Positions 11,182 through 22,820 of a DNA stretch of 64,000 nucleotides are shown here, one piece after another (within the stretch, counting starts at the first letter, position 1; each line of letters begins with the position of its first letter). The notes beneath the pieces are model-generated. The model was not told the DNA's origin. It saw nothing but the letters and a program-made list of their open reading frames with translations, and searched no databases. This DNA comes from Amylostereum areolatum (lineage: Eukaryota > Basidiomycota > Agaricomycetes > Russulales > Stereaceae): NCBI GenBank assembly GCA_012932865.1, contig SAXG01000079.1, positions 123,255 through 187,254 of the forward strand, written 5' to 3'. The translations under genes were made by a program, and so were the position numbers.

Positions 11182-12657
11182 GGGGAGGGGTGTGGCTTCT
11201 TCCCTACTGGCTTCGGGTGTTAGACTAATCCCTTTCTGTTTCTTTGTTTTTTATTGTCTTTCTCATCCTCCTCCAAGGCTCCACCCCTCTCCCTCTCCCT
11301 GTGTCGATACTCGTTATGTTTGGCTTGGGTCACGAATCACGATCGATTATGTCTTTCAGATGTACCTATGCCAGTTGGGGCTGACTTTATTTTCTACCCT
11401 TTCTTTTTCTTGGATGCTTTGCTCCGATACCACAGCACGGTGGGTGACGACGGTCATACACGATACGGTTACTGCTCGTATTGATATTGCGGATCCGGTG
11501 GCAGCTATAATATGGGGGCAATATGGGAGGAAAACGGCCATCACTAGTAGTACTGATTGTAGCCTTACGACGATTCCACCCTTCGTATACCCACTTTTTT
11601 CGGCAGCGGGTCATCCAGAGTCGCATCGACGTGATACCCAGATTGAAAAGATATCCCATTATCACTATTACAGCTAACTGCTTAATACACTTTTACATCA
11701 ACGAGCAGTGAAGCAAAAAGGAAACTTGCTGTGCGACATCTCGTAAAACCGACTTCCGAAAGCACCCAGGAGTTGGGACCAAGAAGCAGCTGAATAAATG
11801 CCGTATGGGCTTGATCTCCCCCCGCATTAGCAGCTCGAAAACGCCGGGTGGGTGAAGATGCCCGGCGCTGAGCGAAGAAAGAGGGTTTGTAACGATGCAA
11901 GCGACGGTGCGTACCGCGCAGAGGCGAGCCGACGGGCTGGCGAAGAAGAGAGTAGGTTTGCGAGGACGTCATGGGAATGATATGAGCTCAGGGAGTCGGA
12001 ACGTGTTCATTTTGATTGAGGGGTGCAGAGGACGGATGGGGAAGGGTGGGAGAAAGAAGGTGGGCGGAGGTGATGAAAAGCAGTCGCGTGGTTCCTGCGG
12101 ATTTTATAAAGGGAACTTTAGGGCAGGTTCCGGCAGACGCCGTCACGCCGGCGAGAGCACGGGCACCTCTTCAAGCCCTTCAAACCACCGCTCTCCGCAT
12201 TTCTGCCTCAAATCTCCTCAGAATATGTCGCGGACTCTTCACGTTAACGGTCGCATATGTTCTGAGAATTGATCTGGATTTCTACGATGAAGAGAAGAGA
12301 GCAGGGGAGCGGTCACGCGACTGAGGGCAGGGAGGTGGGCGCAGCCTTGTAACCCTGTTCAACCCTGTTACTTTTGGAAACCGAGTGGGGTCAGCGATTG
12401 GTCTTCCTTTCCTGCTCGTCCACGACGTCCGCCGCCGCCACCGCCGCCGCCAAAGCGCCCCCCGCCACCGCCCGCAATGCAGCCCCGAACGACGTCGAAG
12501 GCGGTGGAAGCCGCCGCTCATCGACCGCCCGACACGTGATAATCGCCTCGCGCGAGAGGGTCTCCTCTTTTACGTCCTTTACGTCTTCGACCGCCTCCCC
12601 CTCCTGTCCAGTACTCATCGCGCGCCTGTGCGATTCCTCTCCCCTCTCATTTTCCTC
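11182..12657. other. Intergenic region upstream of CHO2
   Basis: About 1.5 kb with the 3' UTR of the 8782 gene at its start and the CHO2 promoter at its end (GC-rich CCGCCGCCACCGCCGCC tract at 12430-12450 and a CT-rich run before the start codon). The middle (11300-12300) has short frames on both strands but no recognisable protein, RNA gene or repeat. Confidence 0.4.
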
Positions 12658-15600
12658 ATGGACGGCATCTCGACGGAGGGCCTGCGCCAACGGCACAAGC
12701 TAGGCCCCGAAGAGGTTGCACACGACAATGCTACGACAGACACGCACCACGTCAGCGACACCAAAGAGGAGGTTGTCTGGGGAAAGACGCCGGGAGGCGA
12801 GGGTGAGCGCTCCCTGTCAACCCGTGTCCGTGCAAGAATTAACGACGACGGCCAGTGTTCCGGGTGCCCACGACGCACGACGTCGTGACCGCACTCTTGC
12901 ATCCGGCCTACCCCAAATCCCACATCGACCTCTTCAACATCGCGCTCCTCGCGCTCCAAGCCGTCCTCTTCGTTGCCCTCCCCTCCACGCCCCGCAAGAT
13001 CTTTTTCTTTTGCTACTTCGCGTTCTGGCGCGCGGCGTACGACGCGGGGCTCGGATACGTCCTCACGAAGCAGAGCAAAACCAAGTGGATCGTGAAGGAG
13101 GTGCAGCGGCGCGGGTGGCTGGACGAGAAACGGAGGCCGGAGGTGAGGAGGTGGATCAAGGACCAGTTGGTCGGGAAAATGGGCAAAGATTATTCGTTTG
13201 ACGTGCGTTCCATCCCTCCCTTTGCCGTCATGTTAGGGACTCGTTTACTGACGCGATCCGCAGGAATTGCCCTTGGAGTACAACACATGGCTTCTATTCC
13301 GTCAAGCAGTAGACATCATCTTAATCAAGTACGTCCGCTTGCCGCCGTTCGAGACGCGCCAGCTCATATCATCGTCCAGCGATTTTTTATCCTTCTGTCT
13401 CTTCGCCTTCGCGTGTTTCCGCGTCCCGCTTGATCTTGGTATCTTCGTGCATATATTGAGGTACGTGAACACCCAGACTACCTGTGCCAACAGTCCCGCA
13501 CTGACATGCACCTTTTTTCAAGGTGGGTCGGCGGCATCGTGCTCATCGGGTTCAACTTGTGGGTCAAGTCGGAGGCGCATCACGTCGTGAAGGACTACGG
13601 CTGGTACTGGGGCGACTGTTTCTTCCAGCGCGGCGCGCTCGTGTTCGACGGCGTGTTCGAACTTGCGCCGCACCCGATGTATTCCGTCGGTTAGTGTTTG
13701 TCGTCCCTGCCCCAGACAGGCTGTTCTGACCTCGCGTTTTGCAGGCTACGCCTGGTTCTACGGCCTCTCGCTCGTCGTCGGAAGCTACCCAGTATTATTC
13801 GTCAGCATCGCAGGCCACGCCGCGCAGTTTGCGTTCCTGGTGTTCTTTGAGAATCCCCGTGAGTCCGCCTGCGTTCTCGCCAAACATGCGTCCTGATCGT
13901 CCGGAAAGATATCGAGCGCTTTTACGGCCAGCGCAAGCCCCTCGCCGAGCGCGTCCCGGTCCGCAAGGAAGGGACCCATTCGCTGCAATCGTCCGGCACC
14001 GTGAGCAGTGGGGGCGCACGCACGCGTTCTTCCTCCGAGCCACTCGACCCTGCGGAGATCCTGTCCACACCTTCGGCCACCGAGGGCGAAACCGCGACGG
14101 AAAGCGAGACGGAGACCGAACTCGAAGTCGAAGATACCCCCAGGATACCGCCGCGCAAGGACCTTCCGACGCCCGCCACCGTCCGTGCGGGGCTCGCGAA
14201 AAAGCGGAGCCAGTCGCCGGTGTCGTTCCACGACCTGCGCAACAAGTACTTCCGCAAGGACGCGATGTTTTTGTGCAACTTCGACATGCTGCGGTTCGCG
14301 CCTCTGTTCTCTGTTCTCCGTTCTTTTCCATGGCTGACGACGAGGGGCGGGGCAGGGCGACGGACTTCATGCTCCTCCTGGCGATGGTCTACCCTTCGAC
14401 GTCGGCGCTCCTCCCGAGGCTCTCCCCATCCGGCGCCCTCGCGCTGCACTTCGCGCACGCGTTGTTCTGGTGCTTGTTCCACAGCTTTGGCCTCGGGTTC
14501 GTCTTGCAAGCCCAGAGCGAGCGCAAGTTCCTCGTGAGGCATTACATGAAGCATTACCACTACCCTCAGCGGGACGGGGGGAAAGGCGCCGTCCAGGAAG
14601 CCTTTTCGAACTGGAAGGTGTTCTACAACCTGAGCATGTCCATGACGTTCGGTGGGTCGTTCTTTTCCTTCGGGTATGGACGAAAGGGGCTGATCGTGTG
14701 CCTTTCTGTCGACAGTGTCGTGTGTGTGCTTGGCGTGGAAGACGTACTCGATTCCTCAAGATTGGACCGTCGGTGGCGAGCTGCTTCGGCACACGTTGGG
14801 AACTGTGAGGATGACCCATTGCAATTCTTTGGGATGACACTGACCGTGCTCTTTCAGGCCCTGATCGCGTTCCACATCTGGGTGACCACCGAGTCCTACG
14901 AAGTACTGGGTGTCTTCGGTAGGCAAACTCTCCATGCATTCACCATAGACCCGTATTGATCGACGTACGCAGGCTGGTTCTATGGCGACTTCTTCATGGA
15001 CGACTTCCCTTCCAACCTCGATTACACTGGGATTTACCGGTAAGTACCATAAAACGCTGCTGCGATCGTCTATTCATATTCAATGTATCGACAGATATCT
15101 CAATAACCCCGAGATCGTGTCGGGCGCAGCGTTCTTCGGGATGGGGCTCATCAGTGGGAGCAAACTGGTGTACGTGCTCGCCGGCGTGCGCCATGTCGGG
15201 TATTGGTGGTTCCTTCGCAACGTCGAGAAGTGCGGTTTCCCCCTACGCCTTGATCGTATCTCCCGACTGACGAAGGAAGAACAGCCCCCACATGCGCAAG
15301 CTCTACGGCGACTCGCTCCGCAAGGACGCAGGGTTCGTGAAGGTGTTCAAGACGGTCGCGAGCAAGAACGTGCGGCTGTTCGACGAGCGGGCGGGCAGGC
15401 ATGCGCCGGAGATACGCAGGGTGGCGCGGGAGGTGCGCGGCACGTTCGAAAAGGTGTACGAGGAGACGGCGGAGGTCGTCGAGGAGTTTTTCGCCAAGTG
15501 TGAGCGGTTGTGTCATCGTGCCTTTTCGGCGGCATGACTGATGTGTTCGGTTGCGGACAGCACGGCCAAAGATCGAGGGCGTTGTCCAAGATACCAAGGT

Positions 15601-16659
15601 CATGCTGCAACAGTCCAGGGAAAAGCTCGTGATCACGCACGTCTTCCTTTCCCGTGTATAGCGCATACACTCACTTCTCCCATAGACGTGTCGCCAACGA
15701 CCTCTCTGCCTATGCCACGGACAAGTACAACATCCGCATCGTGTCCAACCGCCCCGACGGCGCCCTCAGGTTCCACCTCGGCGAGGAGATCAGAATCGGA
15801 TGGCAGGCGCCATCCAACCATTCACGGAGGGACTGGATAGGAATTTACAGGGTACTCCTCCCGCCGCCCATGTTCCACCGACCTGTATTGACCGCCCTCT
15901 TCTTCGGAATAGGTCGGTGCTAACCAGTCCAACCTCGTCACCAAGACGTCTTCCTTGGGCATGTGGGTGCCCGTCCACGGCGAGGAGTGGGACGGGGACG
16001 TGCACATCGGGGCGGCGGGCCACGCGAGTACCAGCAGGCCGGTGGATCCGGAGAAGGGCGTGGTCGCGTTCAAGGGGGAGACGCTGCCGTGGCAGGTCGG
16101 GAAGTACGAGGTGCGTCGGCGGCTGCTGTTCGGTGTGGCTGAAGATGGGCGGCTGAGCGGGGGTCATGCGCTGTTATAGATTCGGTACCATCACGACGGA
16201 AAGTACAACGTCCTCGGGCTCGACGGGCCTGTCCAAATCTACGGTATGTGATCAGACTCTACGTTTCATTCGTATCGCGGTTGACGTTTGCGGGTTTTTC
16301 GTCCAGTCGACACGCCGGAGAGGCTGGACTTCGACTCGGTCCGCGGCTCGCTCGCGCACGTCGTGCCCCTCTGCCTCGACTCGGACCCCTCCCTCGTCCC
16401 GCTCTCCTGCCTGCCTCCGTCCTCTCCCTCTCCCCCGTCCACTCCCACCACCACCGCCTCCCTCCCCCCGCGCGAAGACGCGGAGGAGAAGGACCCGGAC
16501 GACTTCCGGTTCTGGAACGAGCGCCAGGCGCGGCGGATCGCGGGCGCGATCAAGCAGATGTTCGGGGTCGAGTACACGCCCGAGGTCATCCTGGCCGATG
16601 CGAACTTGGGCGCGTTGGCGTGTCGGATCTTGGAGAGCAAGTCGGTGTTGGAGGGGTAA
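12658..16659 (+). CDS. CHO2: Phosphatidylethanolamine N-methyltransferase
   Basis: A multi-exon gene (more than ten short introns; for example 12803-12855, 13203-13263, 13329-13522, 13690-13744). It encodes a large polytopic membrane protein starting [19 protein letters not shown]. It has the duplicated CHO2/PEMT architecture: hydrophobic segments such as [20 protein letters not shown] and [20 protein letters not shown], the signature [34 protein letters not shown], a long acidic/Ser linker ([15 protein letters not shown]), a second half with MKHYHYP and [13 protein letters not shown], and a C-terminal soluble domain ([32 protein letters not shown]). CHO2 carries out the first S-adenosylmethionine-dependent methylation of phosphatidylethanolamine towards phosphatidylcholine in the ER membrane. 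Domain order and length fit the family. The identification is secure; individual exon edges are by-eye calls. Confidence 0.93.
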
Positions 16660-17787
16660 AATGGGCTGTTTGGAGGGATCGATGAGCTGGCTGGGAGGAA
16701 GAGGCGAACCTGGACGGAGGGGAGGGGACGGCTCGAGGTGAGGAGGCGGGGGGTATGAAAATCTGTTTTGTTGGTTCGTTCGATCTATACCGTGGAATTG
16801 AATGTGTTTTTGGAGACGTCGGTCCTGCTTTGGTCAGTGGACGAGGTCATGTATGGGCGAGCGCAAGGCGCGAAGACCTCGCAAAGTCAATGATCCACGC
16901 GGTGCGTTTGCCAGCCCCCATTATGAGTGGAAGCTGACGGTCCCATAGAGGCCCACGCGTCAATGACTCAACCCAAGTAGAGTCTGCTGGACACGACCAC
17001 CCAAAGGCGAAGACCTCGCCCTCCCTCCCGTCGACCTCGTTCGCACGATTCGAGCCCGCGACGAGCCACGCTTAGCAAGGAAGGGATATCCTCGGCGGGC
17101 CCGGTCGGCGAGATAGAATGTGGGACGGAGGCGACGGGGGGCTTGGTCTCGTCCGAGTCGCTCCCAGCTCAGGTCCCGAAGAGAGACACTAGGCTGGCAG
17201 ACTGGCATACAGATGCTCGGAAGACCTTCCGAGAGGAGAGAAGAGGAGGAGAGGAGAGGAGAGGAGAGACGAGTGGGGGTCCTTGGTCGTGAGCGGACGG
17301 CGCCCTTTATAGAGGGGAGGCGGGGTGGCCAATGCGCTCGCGGGCGACATGGCCATCATGGCCACCGCACACGTTGTTTCAGATTTATTGTGGCATCCTT
17401 CGCGCACGCGGGCAGCTGTACCGCCGGTGGCTGGCCGCGAGATGGAGTGCGGATGCTTCTGTCATTCATTTCCACCGCCGAGAAACTGACTATGAGCGAG
17501 GGGAGGGGGGGGCGGTGGCGGGCATGTTCGTGGCAAGCTGCCTACACCGCCAGCGCGTTGCCGGTTGCACTTATGCGTATATCCCTGTACTTATGGATGC
17601 GGGGTGAGCGCGGCTAATCATGCGCACTTTTTTTCTTGCTATATGGTACTTGGCGAGGAACAGTTGTTCGCCGTTGGCGCAGTGCGTCTGTGGCCCAAGT
17701 TCGAGCGCCTTTGGGGAAACCGTGGGAACGTTTCCCCTATGGTCAGTACGTACCTTTTACCGTTCGACGGCGGTGTCCGTTGTTCAC
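16660..17787. other. Intergenic stretch with purine-rich microsatellite
   Basis: Spacer after CHO2. A GGAGA/AGAGG purine tract lies at about 17230-17272 (AGAGGAGAGGAGAGGAGAG), and a G-rich GGGGAGGGGGGGGCGG patch near 17500. No supported gene. Confidence 0.45.
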
Positions 17788-17864
17788 GCGTTCAGTACGT
17801 TCAGTACGTTCAGGTCGTTCAGTACGTTCAGACTTCAGTACTCAGTACTCAGTAGTACTCAGTA
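17788..17864. repeat. Tandem GTTCAGTAC / CAGTA short repeat
   Basis: About four 9-bp units GTTCAGTAC (one variant, GTTCAGGTC) pass into a run of CAGTACT units ending near 17864. The flanking GTTCACGCGTTCAG sequence also recurs just downstream (about 17881-17897). It is a small minisatellite in non-coding DNA. Confidence 0.8.
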
Positions 17865-18099
17865 CCCATGTCTCGGTGGCAACCGTTCACGCGTTCAGAG
17901 CATTGAGCCCTCTCTCCTCTCTGTCAATGGCACTTGGAACCTCCCTTTCCTTCGTCAAAGTCGTGCAGTGCGGTCGACATATGAACGCCCAACACATTTC
18001 ACCATCCCGAGAACATGTCTGGATCAACGGACACCTTTGCGTAGCAGCTCGACGAATCTTGGAAGTATCCTCCCGCCCTATTTAGTATTCACACCCTCC

Positions 18100-18420
18100 C
18101 GTGTTTCAGAACTCCGAGTTGGTCGCGTCCATCCTCTCTCAAACCCCTCCCGCCCCCGTCCAACTAAAGCGAAGCTTATCAAAATGTTTGTGTGATACTA
18201 CTCCGCACGCTCAGACCGCTCAGACCGACCATATTTGCGCAGGAGCATTGGCAGATACGATGCGCACGAACGAGGGTGCCAGCGCGGTCCTGACGGAATG
18301 CCCCGCCTCTTCATCCACAACGTTTTGCGTTTTCCAGAGCCTCCCTTCGTTCGACCATGGAAAACCTGGGAATCACGGTACATTCACACCGGGCGGGTAG
18401 GCGGCGAGGGGGATGCGGTT
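18100..18420 (+). pseudogene. F-box family 5' relic (copy E) with internal deletion
   Basis: The stretch keeps the leader seen in copies A-D: GTCGCGTCCATCCTCTCTC, then ATCAAAATG followed by an intron-like segment ending GCGCAG, then codons matching S-I-G-R-Y-D-A-H-E-R-G, related to NIGGYDSYEQG of the intact copy C. At about 18354 it jumps directly into ATGGAAAACCTGGGAATCACGG, which in copy C lies some 450 bp further downstream (ATGGAGACCCTGGAAATCACGG, 24194). The F-box itself is therefore deleted, and homology ends soon after. It is a dead gene fragment lying 300 bp upstream of copy A. Confidence 0.7.
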
Positions 18421-18735
18421 GGGGGGCTGGGACCAGAGTTGGGCCGCATGGCAGCTCCAATGGAATCTTAGGGAATCTTTCTCTTTTCTCCGGACTCCTG
18501 GTGCCAAAGAAATCGCTCGGCGGACACTGATACTGACATCGTGCCCTTTGACAGCAGGACAAACAGCGCAAGCGGTTGGAAATGTCCGCCCGTTATCAAG
18601 GCCCTTCTGCTCCGAGTCGCCTTTCACTGGCATTTCTGCCAGAGTTAAAGGCGGCCACAATTCAGAGCACTGTCGCGTCCACCCTCTCTCACAACCTTCC
18701 CGTCCTCGTCCAACTGCGGTGAAATTCCGATCAAA

Positions 18736-20612
18736 ATGTGCTTGGTGCGATCTGTGGGTTCTGCACTCTCAAACTGACCGTCTTCCTGCAGGAACATTGG
18801 TGGATACGACTCGTACGAACAAGGGTGCACGGTCCTGACGGAACGCCTCGCCTACATCGACACCTTCGTAGACAACGTCTCGCGCTTCACGGAGCCTCCC
18901 TTCAATCAGGCGTCTCTCAAGAACGAACTAATGTTTCTGCAACAAGGAAGCCGTCGCATAGGGCATCGCTGGAACATGTGCACGCCCGTCCATCGCCTTC
19001 CTTACGACGTCCTCGCATACATCTTCCGTATCTACATCAACGATTCCTTCGACTGCTCCCGATTCTGTGTCGGCAACACTAGAAAGCTCGCCACAAGCGA
19101 AATATATTGGGTCATTCCTCTCACGCACGTCTGCCGGGTCTGGCGCTGCTCTGCGCTGCCAGCCTGTGGACGACGGTCAATTTCGGTCCGGGGCTGGAAT
19201 GGGGGCGCGAGATGCTCGCACGATCCCGCAGGGCCCCCGTTGATTTGAGTATGCTCAAGCACCGTCCATGCGATCGCGAGGGCCCACCCCGCATGCCGAA
19301 CATGGACGATATGGCAGCGCTCGTCCCCGAGCACATGCATCACATCCGGCGACTATTCGTGTCTGGATGTCTTTGCGACATTTCCGCAGCCGTTGTGTCC
19401 TGTTTCCCCCCGGCGCCGGTCATGGAGGTCCTTGAAATCTGCATGATAGCCCACGGGGACTGGAGAAAGGACGAAGAGGACGACGAGGACGACGAGGACG
19501 ACGAAGACAGAGACAGCCCTCCGGTGATGCTCGACTCTCGCTTCCTCTCTGAGAAAGCGCCCAAGCTTCGTTCGATGAGCCTGGAAGGGTGCTGTCTGCC
19601 GTGGACGTCCCCCTTCCTGCGGAACCTCACGAACCTGAAAATATCACTCAAAGAGCACCACACGTCCCCGGCTCTCGGCTCTACACCCGATCTCATTCGC
19701 TCCTTACAGGCCATGCCCGCTCTCCAGTCGCTCAAGCTCTCGCATTGTTTTCCTCCGGACCTCGCATCGCACTCCACGAGCGCCGTTATCAGTCTCCCTC
19801 TCCTCGCCGACCTCGAAGTATCCGGGACTGTCCCAGAATGCAAGGCGCTGTTCCAGATGCTAGACACACCGTCTCTCTTCCTCTCCTGCTCCACAACCAA
19901 CCAGAACCCCGCCGAATGCTGCACCGTCCTCCCAACAGTCTCCGCCTACCTCCTCCGCGCCGACAATAGTGGTGCTGCGTTGAGATCGTTCGCTCTCGTG
20001 CACGACCACGACGAGGCCTCGCTCGAGGTAGTAATAATGATATGGGAGCTTCATTATTACGAACCCAAATTCAAACTCTGTTTCTCCTGGCCGGCGTCAC
20101 CCATCACACCGGACCTTCCAACCCTCGAGAAGGTTTGCGACGTCTTTGCGCCATATCTGAGCTCGTTGGAGGCCGTTCGCGTGTGGAGTCCTGCGTGGCG
20201 TCCTGACCACTAGACGACGTACTTTTCCCAGTCGAACATGGCAAGTCGTGTGCACGGCAGCGGTTTCGCCGGCCAGACCCTGGTGCAGGCGATCGCCGAA
20301 ACCACATCCACCGCTCCCAACGCGCCGAACGAGTTGCTGTTCCCTGCGCTGCGCGTACTGACGCTTTCGTGGATCGCGCTGGGCGAGCCCGCGCAGGACA
20401 CCTTCTGGGCCGGCGTGATCTCCGGGCTGAACAAACGGGAGTCGGAGGGCGCGGATCCCTTGGTCATGCTCATCCCCATCGAATGCACGCTGTCGCCTCA
20501 TATGGAGAAGAGATTGTATGAGATCGTGAACATCTACCCGGGATGTCTCCCAGAGGAAGACGAAGACTCTGTCGCTGCTCTCGCGGATTCCGAGGATCTT
20601 CGTGATATGTAG
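18736..20612 (+). pseudogene. F-box pseudogene, copy A
   Basis: Same family as the intact gene C and the partner copy B. After a 54-nt leader intron (18738-18791) it reads NIGGYDSYEQGCTVLTERLAYIDTF..., an F-box core HRLPYDVLAYIFRIY, then LRR-like lines (FLRNLTNLKISL, LPLLADLEVSGTVPECKALFQMLD). Two breaks are visible by comparison with copy B: a 7-bp deletion at about 19156 (SALPACG in place of SALSQASLW), which shifts the frame, and TAG at 20211-20213 where B has TGG (WRPDH then W). After the stop, the original frame continues to 20612 (GSGFAGQTLVQAIAETTSTAPNAP...). An expanded GAC/GAG codon run (DEDDEDDED) lies near residue 175. Confidence 0.85.
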
Positions 20613-20993
20613 GACGATGATCGCACGGACACAGATGAGTAGGGTCGCGGTGTGGGAGACGACTGGACTACACTTATACGGCTACGAATAGACCCTTTGT
20701 CGACCACTACGTCGGCATCCTGGCGCCGGTATCCAATAGCAAACTTCTGTATACGACGACTGAGACTGCGGTGGCTTAGTATCAGTACGAATATACAGCT
20801 GGCCTCCTAGCGTCGACTCCGTCGTGTACATGTGTAACATCACCGTTCGCATTATATCAGTGCGCACAAACAGAACAAGCGCATTGCGGAAACGAAAGTT
20901 GGGCGAGCAGCGAAGGTAGACATCCGAACGTGGAAGAAACCGAGTCGAGACGCAGACTCTTTAACGCGGACAAAGAGTACCTCCTCAAAATAA
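20613..20993. other. Spacer of the duplicated module (left copy)
   Basis: Non-coding spacer between the 3' ends of F-box A and the deaminase fragment. It matches, in inverted orientation, the spacer at 53060-53430 (shared TATACGGCTACGAATAGACC and TTTGTCCGCGTTAAAGAGTC-type segments), so the duplication includes non-coding DNA. Confidence 0.75.
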
Positions 20994-21602
20994 CTACCAA
21001 CCCTAGCAATTCGTCAGCCAAACACGAAACACGAGCCGAAGGGCTAGGAAAAAACCACGCACCAATCCAGAGAAGAGCCGGATATCGGCGTGCGTCTCGT
21101 ACTGCCTCGGGTCCGCGCTGTTGACCTTGACGACGTCAAAGCGGTCTTCCTCCCCGTTCCAATGGAAGATACGCTTCACGCCCGCCCAGCGACACCACTC
21201 CAAACATCGCCAGCACGGCTTGGCCGAGCCCATGCCGACCTTGGTGACCCGGGCGACGTAGATGTCTGCGCCGTTCACCCTCGGATCCCGCCGCCGCGCG
21301 TCCCAAGCCTTGGTGTCTGCCCGGGGGGGAGGAGGTGCCATGCAGCAACCTCTGTCAAATGATGATCGCGAGCACCCCCGCTTGTGGTGGCGCGCCCCAC
21401 CCTTTCCTGCCGTCCCCTCCCCGCCACTCCCGCTCCCGCTCCCACCGTTTCGAACGCCCTCCGTCCCATCGCCATCGCTGGAAGATCTGTTCTCCTCCTC
21501 CATGCACGCGCCCCTTCCCCTACACTTCCTCGCCGACTTCCCATTAAATAAATCTCGACAAGGGCGCTTGAAAGACATTTCCAGAGCGGCGTGCCCCGCG
21601 TT
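20994..21602 (-). pseudogene. 3' half of zinc-dependent deaminase gene (left copy)
   Basis: This is the second and third exon of the deaminase gene at 52069-53057, inverted. It carries the linker (SSSDGDGTEGVRNGGSG...) and the conserved block NGADIYVARVTKVG...PCWRCLEWCRWAGVKRIFHW, including the PCxxC zinc ligands, and ends RLFSGL plus intron plus GW. Residues from GARHHKRG to the end, and the final intron, are essentially identical to the right copy. The first exon, with the catalytic HAE, is absent: homology stops near 21602, right at the intron 1 acceptor. Without HAE it cannot be an active deaminase. Confidence 0.85.
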
Positions 21603-21949
21603 GGGTAAAGCTGGGAGCAGGTGTGGTGTATAGTGGACGTCGCGCTCCGGGATCGAGGCGAGTAAGGTTGGAGTTCCATGTGACGGGGGAGGCGTCGCTA
21701 TTTCCCAGCTTTCGCGTCGGCTGCTGCGGTACGTCTGTAGCACGGAGGTGGAGACAGGTCGCTCCTCGTCCCGCGACGTACGCCGTGATTTCGACTTGGT
21801 TTGGTGTGGCATTTCGACCTGGAGCGGTGTACCAGGGAGCCATCGCCGCTCAGAATCGACCGGGAGAGATGATCCTGAACGACCGCGCCACCATGAGCAT
21901 TGGATGCGGATGTCAACCGGTTCTAGATGTGTCCCCAGCGGGACAACTA

Positions 21950-22820
21950 GGCCTCTTTGCCGTACATGCCGATGTCGCTGAGCATAATCGCGGCCCGATT
22001 GTCCTGCGAAATCCGTAAGAGGTGTCTCAAGGAGACGGGGAGAACGAACGTACATAGGCCTGACGACGTAGTACTGTAAGACCGCCCACTTCATGTGCTG
22101 TAGGAAGTAGAGGCCGTCCTGGAGAGAAAGCGTCAGTTAAACAATCTCCTGACGTGATAGGTGGTATCCTCACGGCAAGCTTCCACTTGACGAACCTGAG
22201 CGGAGAGAACCACTCCTTGGGCTGTTCGCCGCGGCGGAGGCGCTCGGCGTCATTCTGCTTGGACGAGCCCTCTTTTCGGAGGATTTTCTTCTGCTCCTCT
22301 GGATCGTAGGAGAGGTAGGTGAAAAGGAGGTAGAAGAAGGAGGTGCGAAGGACGGCGTCGTGGAGGAGCAGGAGGGTGTCGAGTTGTTCTGCGGGGGGGA
22401 ACGGATGAGCGACGAAGGTGCGACGGCAGTAGAAAGAAGCAACGCACCCAGAAGAGAAGGGGGCGAAGCTGATGAGGGCGTAGATGGGCACCATGAAAAG
22501 CAGTCGGACGATGTCTGCGCGGAAGGTTAGCGACATTCTCAAAACAAACAAGGGAAACGCACATCGCTGCCCATTCTTCTGCGCCCGGGTATCCCATTAA
22601 GGACCACGAGGGACATCGCACGTACGTTGGTGTACCACTGCGTGCGCTTGTTGACCAACCAGAAGAACGTGCCGCAGGCCACGAGCGTGCAGAACGCGCA
22701 GACGATCGAGTCGACGTCGTGAGCTGCCTACCCCACATTCACCATCAGCCTTCGCCTTCACAACGCCGATCAAACGCACCTTGAAACTTGGTGTCCCCAT
22801 TCTGAAAGAGCGGATGGCCC
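21950..22820 (-). pseudogene. Truncated TMEM184/Ost-alpha (DUF300) family membrane protein gene
   Basis: Exons on the minus strand read AHDVDSIVCAFCTLVACGTFFWLVNKRTQWYTNVHIVRLLFMVPIYALISFAPF, then (after a small intron) TLLLLHDAVLRTSFFYLLFTYLSYDPEEQKKILRKEG, then FVKWKLADGLYFLQHMKWAVLQYYVVRP, a clear match to fungal proteins of the organic solute transporter alpha/TMEM184 family. A frameshift occurs near the start of the exon encoding the third segment (the frame giving NNSTP must slip to reach LLLLHDAVLRTS). The gene stops at AIMLSDIGMYGKEA-TAG (about 21965), leaving out the second half of the domain, and is fused directly to unrelated DNA and the deaminase fragment. It is a broken gene cut at the duplication edge. 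Confidence 0.75.

Noticed and set aside
18738..19082. Alternative N-terminus of F-box A (EHWWIRLVRTRVHGP frame)
   Set aside because: This frame lacks the F-box and the family-conserved NIGGYDSYEQG text; it arises from splicing or reading in the wrong phase.
21003..22094. 363-codon frame taken as a real single gene
   Set aside because: It runs across intron sequences and a duplication junction, and is only partly homologous to two unrelated genes.
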